DNA from: Schaalia odontolytica
Lineage (GTDB): Bacteria; Actinomycetota; Actinomycetes; Actinomycetales; Actinomycetaceae
Assembly: GCF_009730335.1 (NCBI RefSeq)
Contig: NZ_CP046315.1
Coordinates: 868,001 to 932,000, forward strand
DNA: 64,000 nt
Direction: 5' to 3'
In this document: one piece after another, positions 34,690 to 43,619 of the stretch
Position numbering within the stretch: position 1 is the first letter of the stretch
Layout of the letters: every line of letters starts with the position of its first letter
Position numbers and translations under genes: made by a program
The notes under the pieces: model-generated
Databases searched by the model: none
What the model was told of the DNA's origin: nothing
What the model saw: the letters and a program-made list of their open reading frames with translations, nothing else

Positions 34690-35367
34690 GTGACTACAGT
34701 TCTCCTTGTTGAAGACGATCCGGCCATCTCCGAGCCCCTCGCCCGTGCGCTGGGCAGGGAAGGCTACGACGTGCGCGCACACGCGACAGGCGCTGAAGCC
34801 CTCGCAGATGTTCGCGGCGTTGACCTGGTCGTCCTGGACCTCGGACTGCCCGACATGGACGGCCTGGATGTCGCCCGCGAGATCCGCTCCTCCGGCAACC
34901 GAGTCCCGATTCTGATCCTCACTGCGCGCACGGACGAAGTCGACATGGTCGTCGGCCTGGACGCGGGCGCAGACGACTACGTGACGAAGCCCTTCCGCCT
35001 CGCGGAGCTCCTCGCTCGCGTGCGGGCACTCCTGCGTCGCCAGGCTGCCGAACCTGCCGAGGGTGAGCTGCGCGCTCAGGACATTCGCATGGATGTCGCC
35101 GCGCATCGCGCCTTCGTGGGCGATGTTGAACTTAGCCTGACGGCCAAGGAATTCGACCTGCTGCGCGTGCTCCTGCGCGAGGCCGGTTCCGTCGTTGCTC
35201 GCGACACCCTCATGCGTGAGGTGTGGGGCTCGGATCCGACCGGCTCCACGAAGACTCTCGACATGCACGTGTCGTGGCTGCGTCGCAAGCTCGGTGACGA
35301 TGCGACCGACCCGCACTACATCACGACCGTGCGCGGGATGGGATTCCGCTTCGAGAACGCTCGCTGA
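34690..35367 (+). CDS. OmpR/PhoB-family response regulator
   Basis: A 225-residue regulator. The receiver (about 1-118) starts MTTVLLVEDDPAISEPLARA and has the acidic pair D9-D10, phosphoacceptor Asp50 in VVLDLGLPD, Thr in ILTART and Lys in DDYVTKPF. A winged-helix domain (about 130-225) follows, with LSLTAKEFDLLRVLLREAG, VWGSDPTGSTKTLDMHVSWL and YITTVRGMGFRFE. Its GTG start is leaderless. The kinase gene begins 24 bases downstream, so the two form an operon and a cognate pair. The stimulus is unknown. DNA targets may include its own promoter, where a small dyad sits at 34623-34649. Confidence 0.93.
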   Translation: MTTVLLVEDDPAISEPLARALGREGYDVRAHATGAEALADVRGVDLVVLDLGLPDMDGLDVAREIRSSGNRVPILILTARTDEVDMVVGLDAGADDYVTKPFRLAELLARVRALLRRQAAEPAEGELRAQDIRMDVAAHRAFVGDVELSLTAKEFDLLRVLLREAGSVVARDTLMREVWGSDPTGSTKTLDMHVSWLRRKLGDDATDPHYITTVRGMGFRFENAR

Positions 35368-35391
35368 GCGCGTTGCTGAGGGAGGCCCGCC

Positions 35392-36720
35392 ATGCGCGCT
35401 CGCGCGGTGAGGATGATCGTCTCCATCGTCGCCGTCGTGTGCGTGCTGATGGGCATGCCCGGCGCCTTCTTCGCGTCGGCCTCCATCTGGTCATCCGAAC
35501 AGCGCAGCCTTGATGTTCAGGCGCAGCTAATCCTCCAAAACATCGAACGTAGGCGTGCTGTGGGGGAGGGGAACGACCCCGCAACCCTTGCCTCGCTCGT
35601 GGCGGATCAGGCGAACAGTCGCGGTGACGAGCTCGGCTACCGCATTAAGGTTCCCGAGGCCAACCTCGTCACCAACAGCAAGGTGTTTCCGGGGCGGACC
35701 ATGACCGCCCTGGCCTCGTCTCCGAGCGGCGTTTCCGTGCAGCTTACAGCGTCGGCGTCGAATGCTCTGAACCGCATCGCGCGGACGTGTGCGATGTTCG
35801 GCGGCGGCATGGTTGCTTCCTTGGTGATCGGTTGGGTGCTCGCGCGCTCCCTGTCGCGTGAGCTGTCGGCCCCACTCATCTACCTGGCCGCCCAGGCTGA
35901 GCAGATCGGCTCGGGCGGCGTGCGCGCCCGCGTGGAGAAGTCAGGCATCGAAGAGATCGACCTGGTCTCCGAAGAACTCGCTCGCACCGGCGAACGTATG
36001 GCGGGCCGACTCGCAGCCGAGCGACAGGCTGCCGCCGACGCCTCCCACCAGCTGCGCACGCCGCTGACCGCTCTGTCCATGCGCCTGGAGGAAATCGAAC
36101 TCATCTCCACAGAGGACGAGGTGCGCGCCGAAGCCCGCACCTGCCTCGAACAGGTGGAACGCATGACCAACGTGGTCACGGAGCTGCTCGACGTTTCTAA
36201 ACGCCAGACCAGTCAGACAGAGGCCATTCACATTCTCGAGGTCTTCAACACTGCGCGCGAGGAGTGGGAGGACCAATTCGAGGCGGCGGGACGTCCCCTC
36301 ATTTTCCTCGACGAGGCCGAGCGTCCGATCCTGGCCGACGCCGGAAAGCTCGGGCAGGTCCTGGCGACCCTCATCGAAAACTCGCTGCGCTACGGCGGCG
36401 GGACCACGCGCGTGTGGGCGCACGCGGGCACCTCCAAGCGCGGCGTCGTCATTGAGGTGAGCGACGAAGGCGAGGGCATCGACGAGTCCCTGGCCCCCGA
36501 CATCTTCCAAAAGGGCGTCTCCGGCCACGGTTCCACGGGCATCGGCCTGGCCCTGGCTCACGACCTCGCCCAGGCGATGGGCGGGCGTCTCGAGCTCAAG
36601 ACGAACAAGCCGCCGGTCTTCACTGTGTCGGTCGCCGCGATCCCAGCGTCCCTCGACCCCGATCGCGTGATGCCCGAAGGCCCCCTCATGTCCATGGGAC
36701 GCCGCTCGCGGCGCTTCTAG
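35392..36720 (+). CDS. Sensor histidine kinase
   Basis: A 442-residue membrane kinase. The first helix (about 6-32) and the second (about 131-152) enclose a short extracytoplasmic region of about 100 residues. A HAMP-like linker follows (SRELSAPLIYLAAQAEQIGS). The HisKA helix ADASHQLRTPLTALSMRLEE carries the phosphoacceptor near His219. The ATPase domain has an N box LATLIENSLRYGGG, DEGEGIDESLAPDIFQKGVS (G1/F) and GSTGIGLALAHDLAQAMGG (G2). It should phosphorylate the regulator encoded just upstream. The small sensor loop without a known domain suggests sensing at the membrane or via a partner. Confidence 0.92.
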   Translation: MRARAVRMIVSIVAVVCVLMGMPGAFFASASIWSSEQRSLDVQAQLILQNIERRRAVGEGNDPATLASLVADQANSRGDELGYRIKVPEANLVTNSKVFPGRTMTALASSPSGVSVQLTASASNALNRIARTCAMFGGGMVASLVIGWVLARSLSRELSAPLIYLAAQAEQIGSGGVRARVEKSGIEEIDLVSEELARTGERMAGRLAAERQAAADASHQLRTPLTALSMRLEEIELISTEDEVRAEARTCLEQVERMTNVVTELLDVSKRQTSQTEAIHILEVFNTAREEWEDQFEAAGRPLIFLDEAERPILADAGKLGQVLATLIENSLRYGGGTTRVWAHAGTSKRGVVIEVSDEGEGIDESLAPDIFQKGVSGHGSTGIGLALAHDLAQAMGGRLELKTNKPPVFTVSVAAIPASLDPDRVMPEGPLMSMGRRSRRF

Positions 36721-36741
36721 CAGCGGAGTACATTGAAAGGC

Positions 36742-37908
36742 GTGGAACACGAGATGCTGACCCCTCCCACCGTTGCCGTCATCGGCGGCGGACAGCTCGC
36801 ACGCATGATGCAGGAGAGCGCGGTCGCGCTCGGTATCAATCTTCGGGCCCTCGTCGAGGCCTCGGACGGCTCGACCGGTCAGGTGACCGTCGACAAAGCG
36901 GTGGGCGAACCCGCTGACCTGGACGCGGTCCGCGCGCTGATAGACGGCGCGGACGTCCTCACGTTCGAGCACGAGCACATCCCGGCTCCCACGATGGAGG
37001 AGGCTGCCCGCCTCGTCTCCGTTCAGCCCCCGGCCAGCGCCCTCCTGTACGCCCAGGACAAACTGGCCATGCGCAAGCGCCTCACCGAGATGGGCATCCC
37101 GTGCCCCGCATGGGCGTGCGTCGAGGACGAGGCCCAGCTGGCCGAATTCGGCGCCACGATCGGATGGCCCCTCATTGTCAAGACCCCGCGCGGCGGATAC
37201 GACGGGCACGGCGTGGCAGTCGCCCACAGCCCCGCGGACGTGTCCTCCTGGTGGGGCAACGGCCTGCTGCTGGCCGAGGCCCTGGTTCCCTTCACCGGCG
37301 AGGTGGCGGCCCTCCTCGCGCGCACCCCCTCGGGTGAGATCGCCTCGTGGCCCGTCGCCTCCACCGTGCAGATCGACGGCGTGTGCGCCGAGGTCACCGC
37401 GCCGGCCGTTGGCATCCGGCCCGAGACGGCCGCTGAAGCCCAGCGCATCGGTGAGCGCATCGCAGCTGAGCTGGGTGTCACCGGCGTCCTCGCCGTGGAA
37501 ATGTTCGTCGTCGGCGAGGGCGCGGACGAACGCGTCCTCGTCAACGAGCTCGCCATGCGCCCCCACAACACGGGACACTGGACCATCGACGGGGCCGTCA
37601 CGAGCCAATTCGAGCAGCACCTGCGCGCCGTCCTCGACCTGCCGCTGGGCTCCACGCAGCTGCGCGCACTGGGCACGCACGTCGTCATGGTTAACCTGCT
37701 CGGCTCCTCCCACGCTCAGCCCGCGCGCGCCCTCGCGGCAGCCTTCGCAGCCGGGGGAACGGGAGCGAAGGTTCACCTCTATGGCAAGGAGGTGCGTCCC
37801 GGACGCAAGCTCGGCCACGTCACCGTCGTCGACGCAGATCCCGCCCTCGCTCTTGAGCGTGCTCGGGCAGCTGTCAACGCCCTGAAGGGCGAGACCCCCA
37901 CCAGCTAA
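36742..37908 (+). CDS. purK: N5-carboxyaminoimidazole ribonucleotide synthase PurK
   Basis: About 388 residues, ATP-grasp fold. It carboxylates AIR with bicarbonate in purine synthesis. [20 protein letters not shown] is the Rossmann-like opening. [40 protein letters not shown] and [17 protein letters not shown] (ATP loop) follow, then [20 protein letters not shown] and [16 protein letters not shown], diagnostic for PurK. The start is uncertain: TACATT lies seven bases before GTG 36742, while ATG 36754 gives the family-typical [13 protein letters not shown] but lacks a good ribosome-binding site. The frame also opens at TTG 36733. purE follows 67 bases downstream, after a copy of the 12-base word. 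Confidence 0.93.
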   Translation: MEHEMLTPPTVAVIGGGQLARMMQESAVALGINLRALVEASDGSTGQVTVDKAVGEPADLDAVRALIDGADVLTFEHEHIPAPTMEEAARLVSVQPPASALLYAQDKLAMRKRLTEMGIPCPAWACVEDEAQLAEFGATIGWPLIVKTPRGGYDGHGVAVAHSPADVSSWWGNGLLLAEALVPFTGEVAALLARTPSGEIASWPVASTVQIDGVCAEVTAPAVGIRPETAAEAQRIGERIAAELGVTGVLAVEMFVVGEGADERVLVNELAMRPHNTGHWTIDGAVTSQFEQHLRAVLDLPLGSTQLRALGTHVVMVNLLGSSHAQPARALAAAFAAGGTGAKVHLYGKEVRPGRKLGHVTVVDADPALALERARAAVNALKGETPTS

Positions 37909-37975
37909 CCCTCCCACCTGTCCGCGGCCGAGGGGCCAGGTGCCCCGGCCTCGTTCTCTCTTGAAAGGACCGCCC

Positions 37976-38530
37976 ATGACCACCGAGCTCGACATCCAGC
38001 TGACCGCCACCGGCGACAACCCTCTCGTCGGCGTCGTCATGGGCTCCGACTCTGACTGGCCCACGATGGAAGCGGCCGTCGGTGCCCTCGCCGAATTCGG
38101 CATCGCCTGCGAGGTCGGCGTCGTCTCCGCCCACCGTATGCCCGAGGACATGGTCGCGTACGGTCGATCCGCCTCCGCGCGCGGCCTGCGCGTCATCATC
38201 GCGGGAGCCGGGGGAGCGGCCCACCTGCCCGGCATGCTCGCCGCACTCACCGAACTGCCCGTCATCGGCGTGCCCGTGCCCCTCAAGCACCTCGATGGCG
38301 TCGACTCCCTGCACTCCATCGTCCAGATGCCCGCGGGCGTGCCCGTCGCGACCGTGTCGATTGCAGGCGCGCGTAACGCGGGGCTGCTCGCTGCCCGGAT
38401 CCTCGGAGCCGGCGAAGGGGAACGTGCCGGATCCCTGCGCGCCTCGATGCGCGACTTCCAGAAGGACCTACGCGACGTGGCCAGCGCAAAGGGGGCGGCT
38501 CTCGCCCAGCGTGTCTCGCAGGCTCGCTGA
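37976..38530 (+). CDS. purE: N5-carboxyaminoimidazole ribonucleotide mutase PurE
   Basis: A 184-residue class I PurE that moves the carboxyl group made by PurK to give [24 protein letters not shown] holds the SDSDWP signature, [20 protein letters not shown] the catalytic SAHR, and [20 protein letters not shown] with [20 protein letters not shown] the substrate loops. It would form the usual octamer. The start at ATG 37976 has GAAAGGA upstream. An earlier in-frame codon gives residues with no counterpart. The intergenic gap to purK contains a weak GC hairpin and one CCCCGGCCTCGT, so some attenuation between the two is possible. Confidence 0.95.
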   Translation: MTTELDIQLTATGDNPLVGVVMGSDSDWPTMEAAVGALAEFGIACEVGVVSAHRMPEDMVAYGRSASARGLRVIIAGAGGAAHLPGMLAALTELPVIGVPVPLKHLDGVDSLHSIVQMPAGVPVATVSIAGARNAGLLAARILGAGEGERAGSLRASMRDFQKDLRDVASAKGAALAQRVSQAR

Positions 38531-38581
38531 CGCCCGACAACACAAGCCCCGCGCGGGTAGCCGCGAGGGGGCGGTGCGTCG

Positions 38582-38587
38582 TATCCT
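38582..38587 (+). promoter_or_regulatory. -10 box of galE, leaderless layout
   Basis: TATCCT is followed by GAAGCC and ATG 38594, with no other ribosome-binding site. Confidence 0.6.
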
Positions 38588-38593
38588 GAAGCC

Positions 38594-39589
38594 ATGAGCA
38601 TTCTCGTTTGTGGCGGCGCCGGCTACATCGGCGCACACGTTGTCCGCCTCCTGCGTCAGCGCGGGGATCGCGTCGTCGTCGTCGACGACCTGTCCACCTC
38701 CAACGCGGCCAGGATCGGGGACACGCCCCTGGTTCGCCTCGATGTCGCTACTGATGAAGCCCGTTCCGTTCTCTCCAACCTCATGGTGGACGAGGACGTC
38801 ACGGCCGTCATCCACTTCTCCGCACGCAAGCAGGTCGGCGAGTCCGTCGCACGCCCCACCTGGTACTACCAGCAGAACATCGGTGGCATGGCCAACGTGC
38901 TGGCCGCCATGGAGGACGCGGGCGTCGACCAGATGATCTTCTCCTCCTCGGCCGCCGTCTATGGCATCCCCACCGCAGAGGTTGTCACCGAAGACATGGC
39001 CGGACACCCTATCAACCCCTACGGCGAAACCAAGCTGATCGGCGAGTGGATGATGGCCGACTGCGAGCGTGCCTGGGACCTGAAGTGGATCGGCCTGCGC
39101 TACTTCAACGTCGCGGGCGCCGGCTGGCCTGACCTGGCCGACCCGGCGATCATGAACCTGATCCCCATGGTCCTTGACCGCATTGAGCGCGGCGAGAGCG
39201 CCAAGATCTTCGGCACCGACTACGACACCCCGGACGGCACCTGCGTGCGCGACTACATCCACGTCCTGGACCTGGCCGAGGCCCACATCGCCGCCCTGGA
39301 TGTGCTCGCCGAGGGCCGCCAGCCTGACCACCACACCTACAACGTGGGCACCGGCCTGGGTACCTCCGTGCGCGAGATCATCGACGGTCTGCGCCGCGTC
39401 ATCGGCTGGGACTTCCCGGTCGAGGAGCTGGACCGCCGCGCGGGCGACCCGCCCAAGCTGATCGGCGATCCGCTGTCCATCGGCGTGGACCTGGGCTGGA
39501 AGGCCAACAACGGCCTCGACGAAATCCTCACCTCCGCCTGGGAGGGCTGGCAGGCGGGGCCGCGCCCGATCACCGTTCCCGGCTCCTGA
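38594..39589 (+). CDS. galE: UDP-glucose 4-epimerase GalE
   Basis: A 331-residue extended short-chain dehydrogenase. ILVCGGAGYIGAHVVRLLRQ is the NAD-binding GxxGxxG. FSSSAAVYGIP gives the catalytic Ser, and NPYGETKLIGEWMMADCERA the YxxxK. CVRDYIHVLDLAEAHIAALD and HTYNVGTGLGTSVREIIDG are GalE hallmarks. It interconverts UDP-glucose and UDP-galactose, supplying galactose for envelope glycans. Its position next to the LCP and polysaccharide genes fits that role. Transcription ends at a strong hairpin shared with the convergent LCP gene. Confidence 0.95.
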   Translation: MSILVCGGAGYIGAHVVRLLRQRGDRVVVVDDLSTSNAARIGDTPLVRLDVATDEARSVLSNLMVDEDVTAVIHFSARKQVGESVARPTWYYQQNIGGMANVLAAMEDAGVDQMIFSSSAAVYGIPTAEVVTEDMAGHPINPYGETKLIGEWMMADCERAWDLKWIGLRYFNVAGAGWPDLADPAIMNLIPMVLDRIERGESAKIFGTDYDTPDGTCVRDYIHVLDLAEAHIAALDVLAEGRQPDHHTYNVGTGLGTSVREIIDGLRRVIGWDFPVEELDRRAGDPPKLIGDPLSIGVDLGWKANNGLDEILTSAWEGWQAGPRPITVPGS

Positions 39590-39607
39590 GGGTGCCTGTA
39601 GGGCCTG

Positions 39608-39655
39608 AAGAACTCCGGTCTCATTCCCTTTAGAGGGAACGAGGCCGGAGTTCTT
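39608..39655. terminator. Strong bidirectional terminator
   Basis: AAGAACTCCGGtCTCaTTCCCT and AGGGAAcGAGgCCGGAGTTCTT form a stem of about 21 bp with TTT following. It ends both galE and the LCP operon and contains a variant of the repeat word (AACGAGGCCGGAG). Confidence 0.9.
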
Positions 39656-39690
39656 TGTCTGGTTGGTCGCGCGAGGTTTCGGGGTGAGGG

Positions 39691-41061
39691 CTACACGTTG
39701 TCGACCTGGTTGAGGTCCGAGGTCGTAAGGCTGCCCGCACGGAGTTTGGCGAAGAAGTCGTCTGCGGTCGTATCGCGCAGCAGGACAGCGGAGGCTCCGG
39801 CGTTCGTCGTGAAGTTCAGCGACGCGATCGGGGGGACGCCCATCATCTGGTTCGACGAGGCACCGCGCAGCGCCCACACGAGTGACGCGACCGTCACAAC
39901 AGAGGAATCCTCGTCAATTGTGAAGGACTTCGAACCCGCGCGCTCCACGCGCAGGGTCTTCGCGGGATTAACGAGGGTCGAGGGCGAGGCTGCCGAGGAA
40001 ATGACCTTCGAAATCACCTGGCGCTGACGCTTCGTGCGGCCGATGTCGCCCTCAGGGTCCTGGTAGCGCATGCGCGAGAACTGCAGGGCGGTCGTGCCGT
40101 CCACCGTGTGGCAGCCGGCGCTCCACTTCAGGCCGGAGTACTGGTCGTCCGCGTCGCTGTCGTAGCACAGCTCGACGCCGCCGACGGCGTCCACCATGTC
40201 CGGCACCGCACCCATGCCGATCTGGACGAAGTGATCGATGGTGAGTCCCGTCAGCTTTTCGACGGTCTCCACGAGCAGCCGCGGGCCGCCGTAAGCGTAG
40301 GAGGCGTTGATCTTATCCCAGCCGACGCCCGGGATCTCCGCGTAGGTGTCACGCGGAATTGACAGCGCGACCTTCTGCCCGTTTGGAGCGACGTTGACGA
40401 GCATGATCGAGTCGGCGCGTTCGGATTCGTTGAAGCCGTCCTGGACGGCACCGTCGGCGCGCGAGTCGGAACCCGCCAGCAGGTAGGTCGTGCCCGGAGT
40501 GCCGGCGGCCCCCGACAGGGCGCTCACGCGTCCCATGTTCGTGTTGGCGTCCCACATGAGGAATCCGCCCCACGCGAGGACGAGGACCAGGAACAGGCAC
40601 AGGGTCTTGAGAATCGGATGGCGGCGCTTGCGTCGCCTCGGCTTTGTAGCCGGGGCCGCGGGAGCGGCCGGCGCGGGTGCACTCTGGGAGCGATTGATCG
40701 TCACCTGTCGGGGCCCGATGCCCGACGGCGCGTACGTGCCTGAGCCGGACGAGCGGCCGGAACCCGGCGCATAGGACGGCGGGTTGGCCGCCGAGGCCGG
40801 CTGGAACGACGGCGGCTGCTGAGCTGGGGTACGGCGCGGGAAAATCGACTGAGAGCCCCTCTGCGGCTGATCCAGCGTGCGGGGCATCAGCGGGCGGGCC
40901 GCCGCGGCCTCGTCGTCCGAGATTCTCCACATCTGCGGGGCCAGAGCCTCCGGCGGGGGAGTGGGCGCGCCACCGTGCACCTCCTCACCGACGACGTGAG
41001 CGTCGTCGGATCCGGGGCGGCGTCGCTTCGGGTCAGGCGTAAACGAAGGAGGATTGCTCAT
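39691..41061 (-). CDS. LytR-CpsA-Psr (LCP) family wall-glycopolymer ligase, copy 1
   Basis: A 456-residue type II membrane protein. A long cytoplasmic Pro/Ser/Ala-rich N-terminus (about 1-140) ends in KPRRRKRRHPILK, then one membrane helix (about 149-168), then the extracytoplasmic LCP domain. That domain has TTYLLAGSDSRADGAVQDGF, ERADSIMLVNVAPNGQKVAL, SIPRDTYAEIPGVGWDKINA and ALQFSRMRYQDPEGDIGRTK followed by RQRQVI, which supply the Asp and Arg residues that bind the lipid pyrophosphate. LCP proteins transfer undecaprenyl-linked polysaccharide to peptidoglycan. It overlaps the upstream LCP gene by four bases and is the last gene of its operon. Confidence 0.93.
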   Translation of the reverse strand: MSNPPSFTPDPKRRRPGSDDAHVVGEEVHGGAPTPPPEALAPQMWRISDDEAAAARPLMPRTLDQPQRGSQSIFPRRTPAQQPPSFQPASAANPPSYAPGSGRSSGSGTYAPSGIGPRQVTINRSQSAPAPAAPAAPATKPRRRKRRHPILKTLCLFLVLVLAWGGFLMWDANTNMGRVSALSGAAGTPGTTYLLAGSDSRADGAVQDGFNESERADSIMLVNVAPNGQKVALSIPRDTYAEIPGVGWDKINASYAYGGPRLLVETVEKLTGLTIDHFVQIGMGAVPDMVDAVGGVELCYDSDADDQYSGLKWSAGCHTVDGTTALQFSRMRYQDPEGDIGRTKRQRQVISKVISSAASPSTLVNPAKTLRVERAGSKSFTIDEDSSVVTVASLVWALRGASSNQMMGVPPIASLNFTTNAGASAVLLRDTTADDFFAKLRAGSLTTSDLNQVDNV

Positions 41062-42368
41062 TGGTTCTTCGGCGGGCAGGTGGCGGCTGTCTGCTTGGCG
41101 GCTTCCTCGTTCGCTGCGTTATTCGCGACGGAGGCGGACTGAGCGGTGTTATCCGTGGTGGTCTCCTCCGAGCTGGGGTCGGTGGCCGGCGCCTGCGTCG
41201 AAGGAGCCGTCGTTGCGGTCGGATCGGGAACGACAAGCTGTGCGCCGTTGCCGTCCGTGTAGGTCGTGCCCACGGGCAGGGCTTGGTCGTTCTTCAGGGC
41301 GTTCCACACGTTGCGGGCCATCGGCTCAGAGGGGATGCGGCGGTTCGGATCCCAGGAGGGCTCCTCGACCGGCATCGTCACGAACTGAATGTTGGAGCGA
41401 TCGATGTTCTGCAGGACGTTGATGAGCAGGGATGCGTCCGAGCTGGCGTTGCCCAGGTTGGGCGACACGTTCACGGAGGAAATCGCAGCCTGCAGGAAGT
41501 TGATGAGCGAGCTGGGATCCGTCACGTAGTTCTTGTCCTGCAGCTCGCGCAGCATCGCGGAAATCAGCTGCTGCTGGCGGCCGATACGGGAAATGTCGGA
41601 GCCGTCGCCCTGGCCCTTACGCGAGCGCATGTAGGCCAGCGCGTGCGTGCCTGAGAGCTTCCAGCAACCCGCGTCGATGTAGAGCTGGGCCGAGTCATCG
41701 TCGATGTGCTCGGGGATGTTGAACCAGACGCCACCCAGGGAGTCGATCATGTTAACAAAGCCTGCGAAATCAACGACCATGAAGGCGTCGATGGACATGC
41801 CGGAGAGCTTTTCGACGGTCGATCGCACGCATGCGATACCGGGGCCGATGTCTTCCGGTTCGTCGCCACCGTCCGCGCCGTAGACCATCGCGTTGTTGAA
41901 CATGTCGTCCGTGGTGGGCTCGCTGGTGGTGCCATCGCGGTGCTTACACGCCGGGATGTCCACGAGGGTGTCGCGGGGGATGGAGACGATCTGCACGCGG
42001 GAGCGGTCGGCGCTGACGTGAATCACCATCGTCGAGTCGTTACGCAGGCCAGGAACGTCATCTGCGTCGCCCGCGCCCAGCTCGCCGCTGGCGCCGTTAC
42101 GCGAGTCGGTGCCGACCACGAGGATGTTGACGGCGCGTCCTTCGAACGAGTCCGGGGTGGCCTTATTCTGTTCGTCGCTCGCGTAGGCGTCGATGTTGAC
42201 GACGCGGTTGGCGAACTGAGTGCTCAGCTTGGCGTAGACGAAGCCTGCGGAGGACACGACGAACAGGACGCCGGCCAGGAGCACGGCGAGTGCGCCACGC
42301 AGGAAGCCGAAGCGTCCGAAGTTGACGGCCGAGTGCTGGATCGGTCTCAGATTCACGTTACTCATCAT
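41058..42368 (-). CDS. LCP family wall-glycopolymer ligase, copy 2
   Basis: A 436-residue protein with a short cytoplasmic start, one membrane helix (about 20-45, ALAVLLAGVLFVVSSAGFVY) and an LCP domain: RAVNILVVGTDSRNG, GLRNDSTMVIHVSADRSRVQ, SIPRDTLVDIPACKHRDGT and ALAYMRSRKGQGDGSDISRI followed by GRQQQ. A Thr/Ser/Ala-rich C-terminal tail (about 380-436) is disordered. Extra Cys residues (PACKH, GIACV, DAGCW, AATCPP) could form disulfides. ATG 42368 (MMSNV) or 42365 may be the start; both lie inside the end of the DUF2304 gene. Two adjacent LCP genes with glycan export genes nearby suggest two polymers or two attachment targets. Confidence 0.92.
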   Translation of the reverse strand: MMSNVNLRPIQHSAVNFGRFGFLRGALAVLLAGVLFVVSSAGFVYAKLSTQFANRVVNIDAYASDEQNKATPDSFEGRAVNILVVGTDSRNGASGELGAGDADDVPGLRNDSTMVIHVSADRSRVQIVSIPRDTLVDIPACKHRDGTTSEPTTDDMFNNAMVYGADGGDEPEDIGPGIACVRSTVEKLSGMSIDAFMVVDFAGFVNMIDSLGGVWFNIPEHIDDDSAQLYIDAGCWKLSGTHALAYMRSRKGQGDGSDISRIGRQQQLISAMLRELQDKNYVTDPSSLINFLQAAISSVNVSPNLGNASSDASLLINVLQNIDRSNIQFVTMPVEEPSWDPNRRIPSEPMARNVWNALKNDQALPVGTTYTDGNGAQLVVPDPTATTAPSTQAPATDPSSEETTTDNTAQSASVANNAANEEAAKQTAATCPPKNQ

Positions 42369-42828
42369 TCGTAACCATATCGTTATCTGGCGTGTTTGTC
42401 GGGGAAGAAGGGCCGTTAGCGGCGCGTTCCACTCCGCTCGTATCGGCGTGTGAGCTGCTCGTCTCGGTGCTCGCGTCCCCCGGATCGTCGGGCGGGAGGA
42501 CGTGCGCGAGGGCAAGGGACCGGGCCAGCGCGGCCATGCGTTCCTCAGCGCGGGCCTCGCGCCGATAGCCGGTCACCATCTGCGCGATCAACGCGATGAC
42601 GAGGCCGTAGACGATCAGGTTGACGCCACGCTCAACGCCGATCGCGCGGGCGGCCGTGTTGGCCAGGGAGGGCACGAGGATGGCCACGATAGCCGCGGCA
42701 ACGACCGCTCCGATGCCGATGCGGCGCATCGCGAGGGACGAGGCGGAGGACACCGGGCGCACCAGCCACCACGCGGTGAGCGCGAGGGCGAGGAGCAGGA
42801 GGATGCGGATGGCGAGGTATGCGCTCAT
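42358..42828 (-). CDS. DUF2304 family membrane protein, copy 1
   Basis: A 156-residue protein with three hydrophobic helices (AIRILLLLALALTAWWLV, IGIGAVVAAAIVAILVPSLA, VNLIVYGLVIALIAQMV), a basic cytoplasmic helix (YRREARAEERMAALARSLA) and an acidic Ser/Thr tail. This three-helix layout is that of DUF2304, commonly encoded next to dolichyl-phosphate-mannose-synthase-like GT2 enzymes. It starts within the stop codon of the GT2 gene and overlaps the LCP gene. It may anchor the glycosyltransferase or help flip polyprenyl-phosphate sugars. The same pairing is repeated at 57853-58997. Confidence 0.75.
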   Translation of the reverse strand: MSAYLAIRILLLLALALTAWWLVRPVSSASSLAMRRIGIGAVVAAAIVAILVPSLANTAARAIGVERGVNLIVYGLVIALIAQMVTGYRREARAEERMAALARSLALAHVLPPDDPGDASTETSSSHADTSGVERAANGPSSPTNTPDNDMVTNDE

Positions 42829-43523
42829 CGTCCCCCCAACGCGAGGTCGACGACGATGTTGACGGAGTTGAGCAGAGGTTGGCCCTTCGCCTGCGAATAG
42901 TCCGTGTAGGAAATCGTCACCGGGTGCTCGGCGCCGGGCAGGCCACAGGCGGCCAGCTGGGAGACGATCTGCGAGGCGTGGGCCATGCGTGCGTGGGTGA
43001 GATGCACGTGGGCGAGGGCATCGACGCGGATAACACGTAGCCCGTTGTGCGTGTCAGTGAGTTCCAAGCCCGTGCGCAGCCGGGCCACCAAAGCTCCGAG
43101 GCGCAGCATGGCGCGTTTGACCCTACCCGCCGACGACGGAGACCCCGACAGGAAACGAGATCCGAGGACGAAAGCGAGGTCCTCCCGGTGTGCCCGCTCG
43201 ACCATGGCTGCCGCCTCGGCGGGGTCGTGCTGGCCGTCGGCATCGAAAGTAACTACGTATCGCGCCCCGCGGGCGAGGGCTGCATCGAAGCCGGTTTGGA
43301 GGGCAGCGCCCTGCCCCAGATTGAGCGGGTGTCTCGCGGTGTAGGCTCCAGCGGCGCGCGCGATGGCAGCAGTGTTGTCACTCGAGGCGTCATCGACGAC
43401 GAGAACACGTGGAAAAAAGGTGCGGACTCCCGCGACGACGCCCCCGATGACGGACGCCTCGTTGAACGCTGGGATCACCACCCACGTGTCGGAGCCGATT
43501 TGCATTTGATTAGTGTCGCACAT
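42825..43523 (-). CDS. GT2 glycosyltransferase (polyprenyl-phosphate sugar synthase type), copy 1
   Basis: A 232-residue GT-A enzyme without membrane helices. VVIPAFNEASVIGGVVAGVR is the nucleotide-binding start, VLVVDDASSDNTAAIARAAG the DDxSxD motif, LNLGQGAALQTGFDAALARG the NxGxGxA block, and VVTFDADGQHDPAEAAAMVE the DxD/DADGQH motif. It probably transfers a sugar from a nucleotide donor to polyprenyl phosphate. It is the first gene of a four-gene overlapping operon (GT2-DUF2304-LCP-LCP). Start ATG 43523 or 43505 is undecided, with no good ribosome-binding site at either. The donor sugar is unknown. Confidence 0.88.
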   Translation of the reverse strand: MCDTNQMQIGSDTWVVIPAFNEASVIGGVVAGVRTFFPRVLVVDDASSDNTAAIARAAGAYTARHPLNLGQGAALQTGFDAALARGARYVVTFDADGQHDPAEAAAMVERAHREDLAFVLGSRFLSGSPSSAGRVKRAMLRLGALVARLRTGLELTDTHNGLRVIRVDALAHVHLTHARMAHASQIVSQLAACGLPGAEHPVTISYTDYSQAKGQPLLNSVNIVVDLALGGR

Positions 43524-43619
43524 CGGGATGGGCGCGCGCCTATAGTGTTGGGTATCCGAGAGGGCGCCGCGCGCCCCAATGCGCGCACCCACGTAAGCAG
43601 ACAACGACAGGGAGACCCC

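Noticed and set aside
35941-38601. Long minus-strand open frame of 886 codons opposite the kinase, purK and purE genes
   Set aside because: It is antisense to three well-identified genes and its product is low-complexity with no family motif, as expected of high-GC shadow frames. The same holds for long minus-strand frames opposite typA (27537-29357) and the glutamine synthetase homologue (23482-25164).
43047-43619. An N-terminal extension of the WbpD-like enzyme
   Set aside because: The frame is open for 191 codons but runs antisense to the GT2 gene, and GTG 43620 with GGGAG upstream gives the normal family start.
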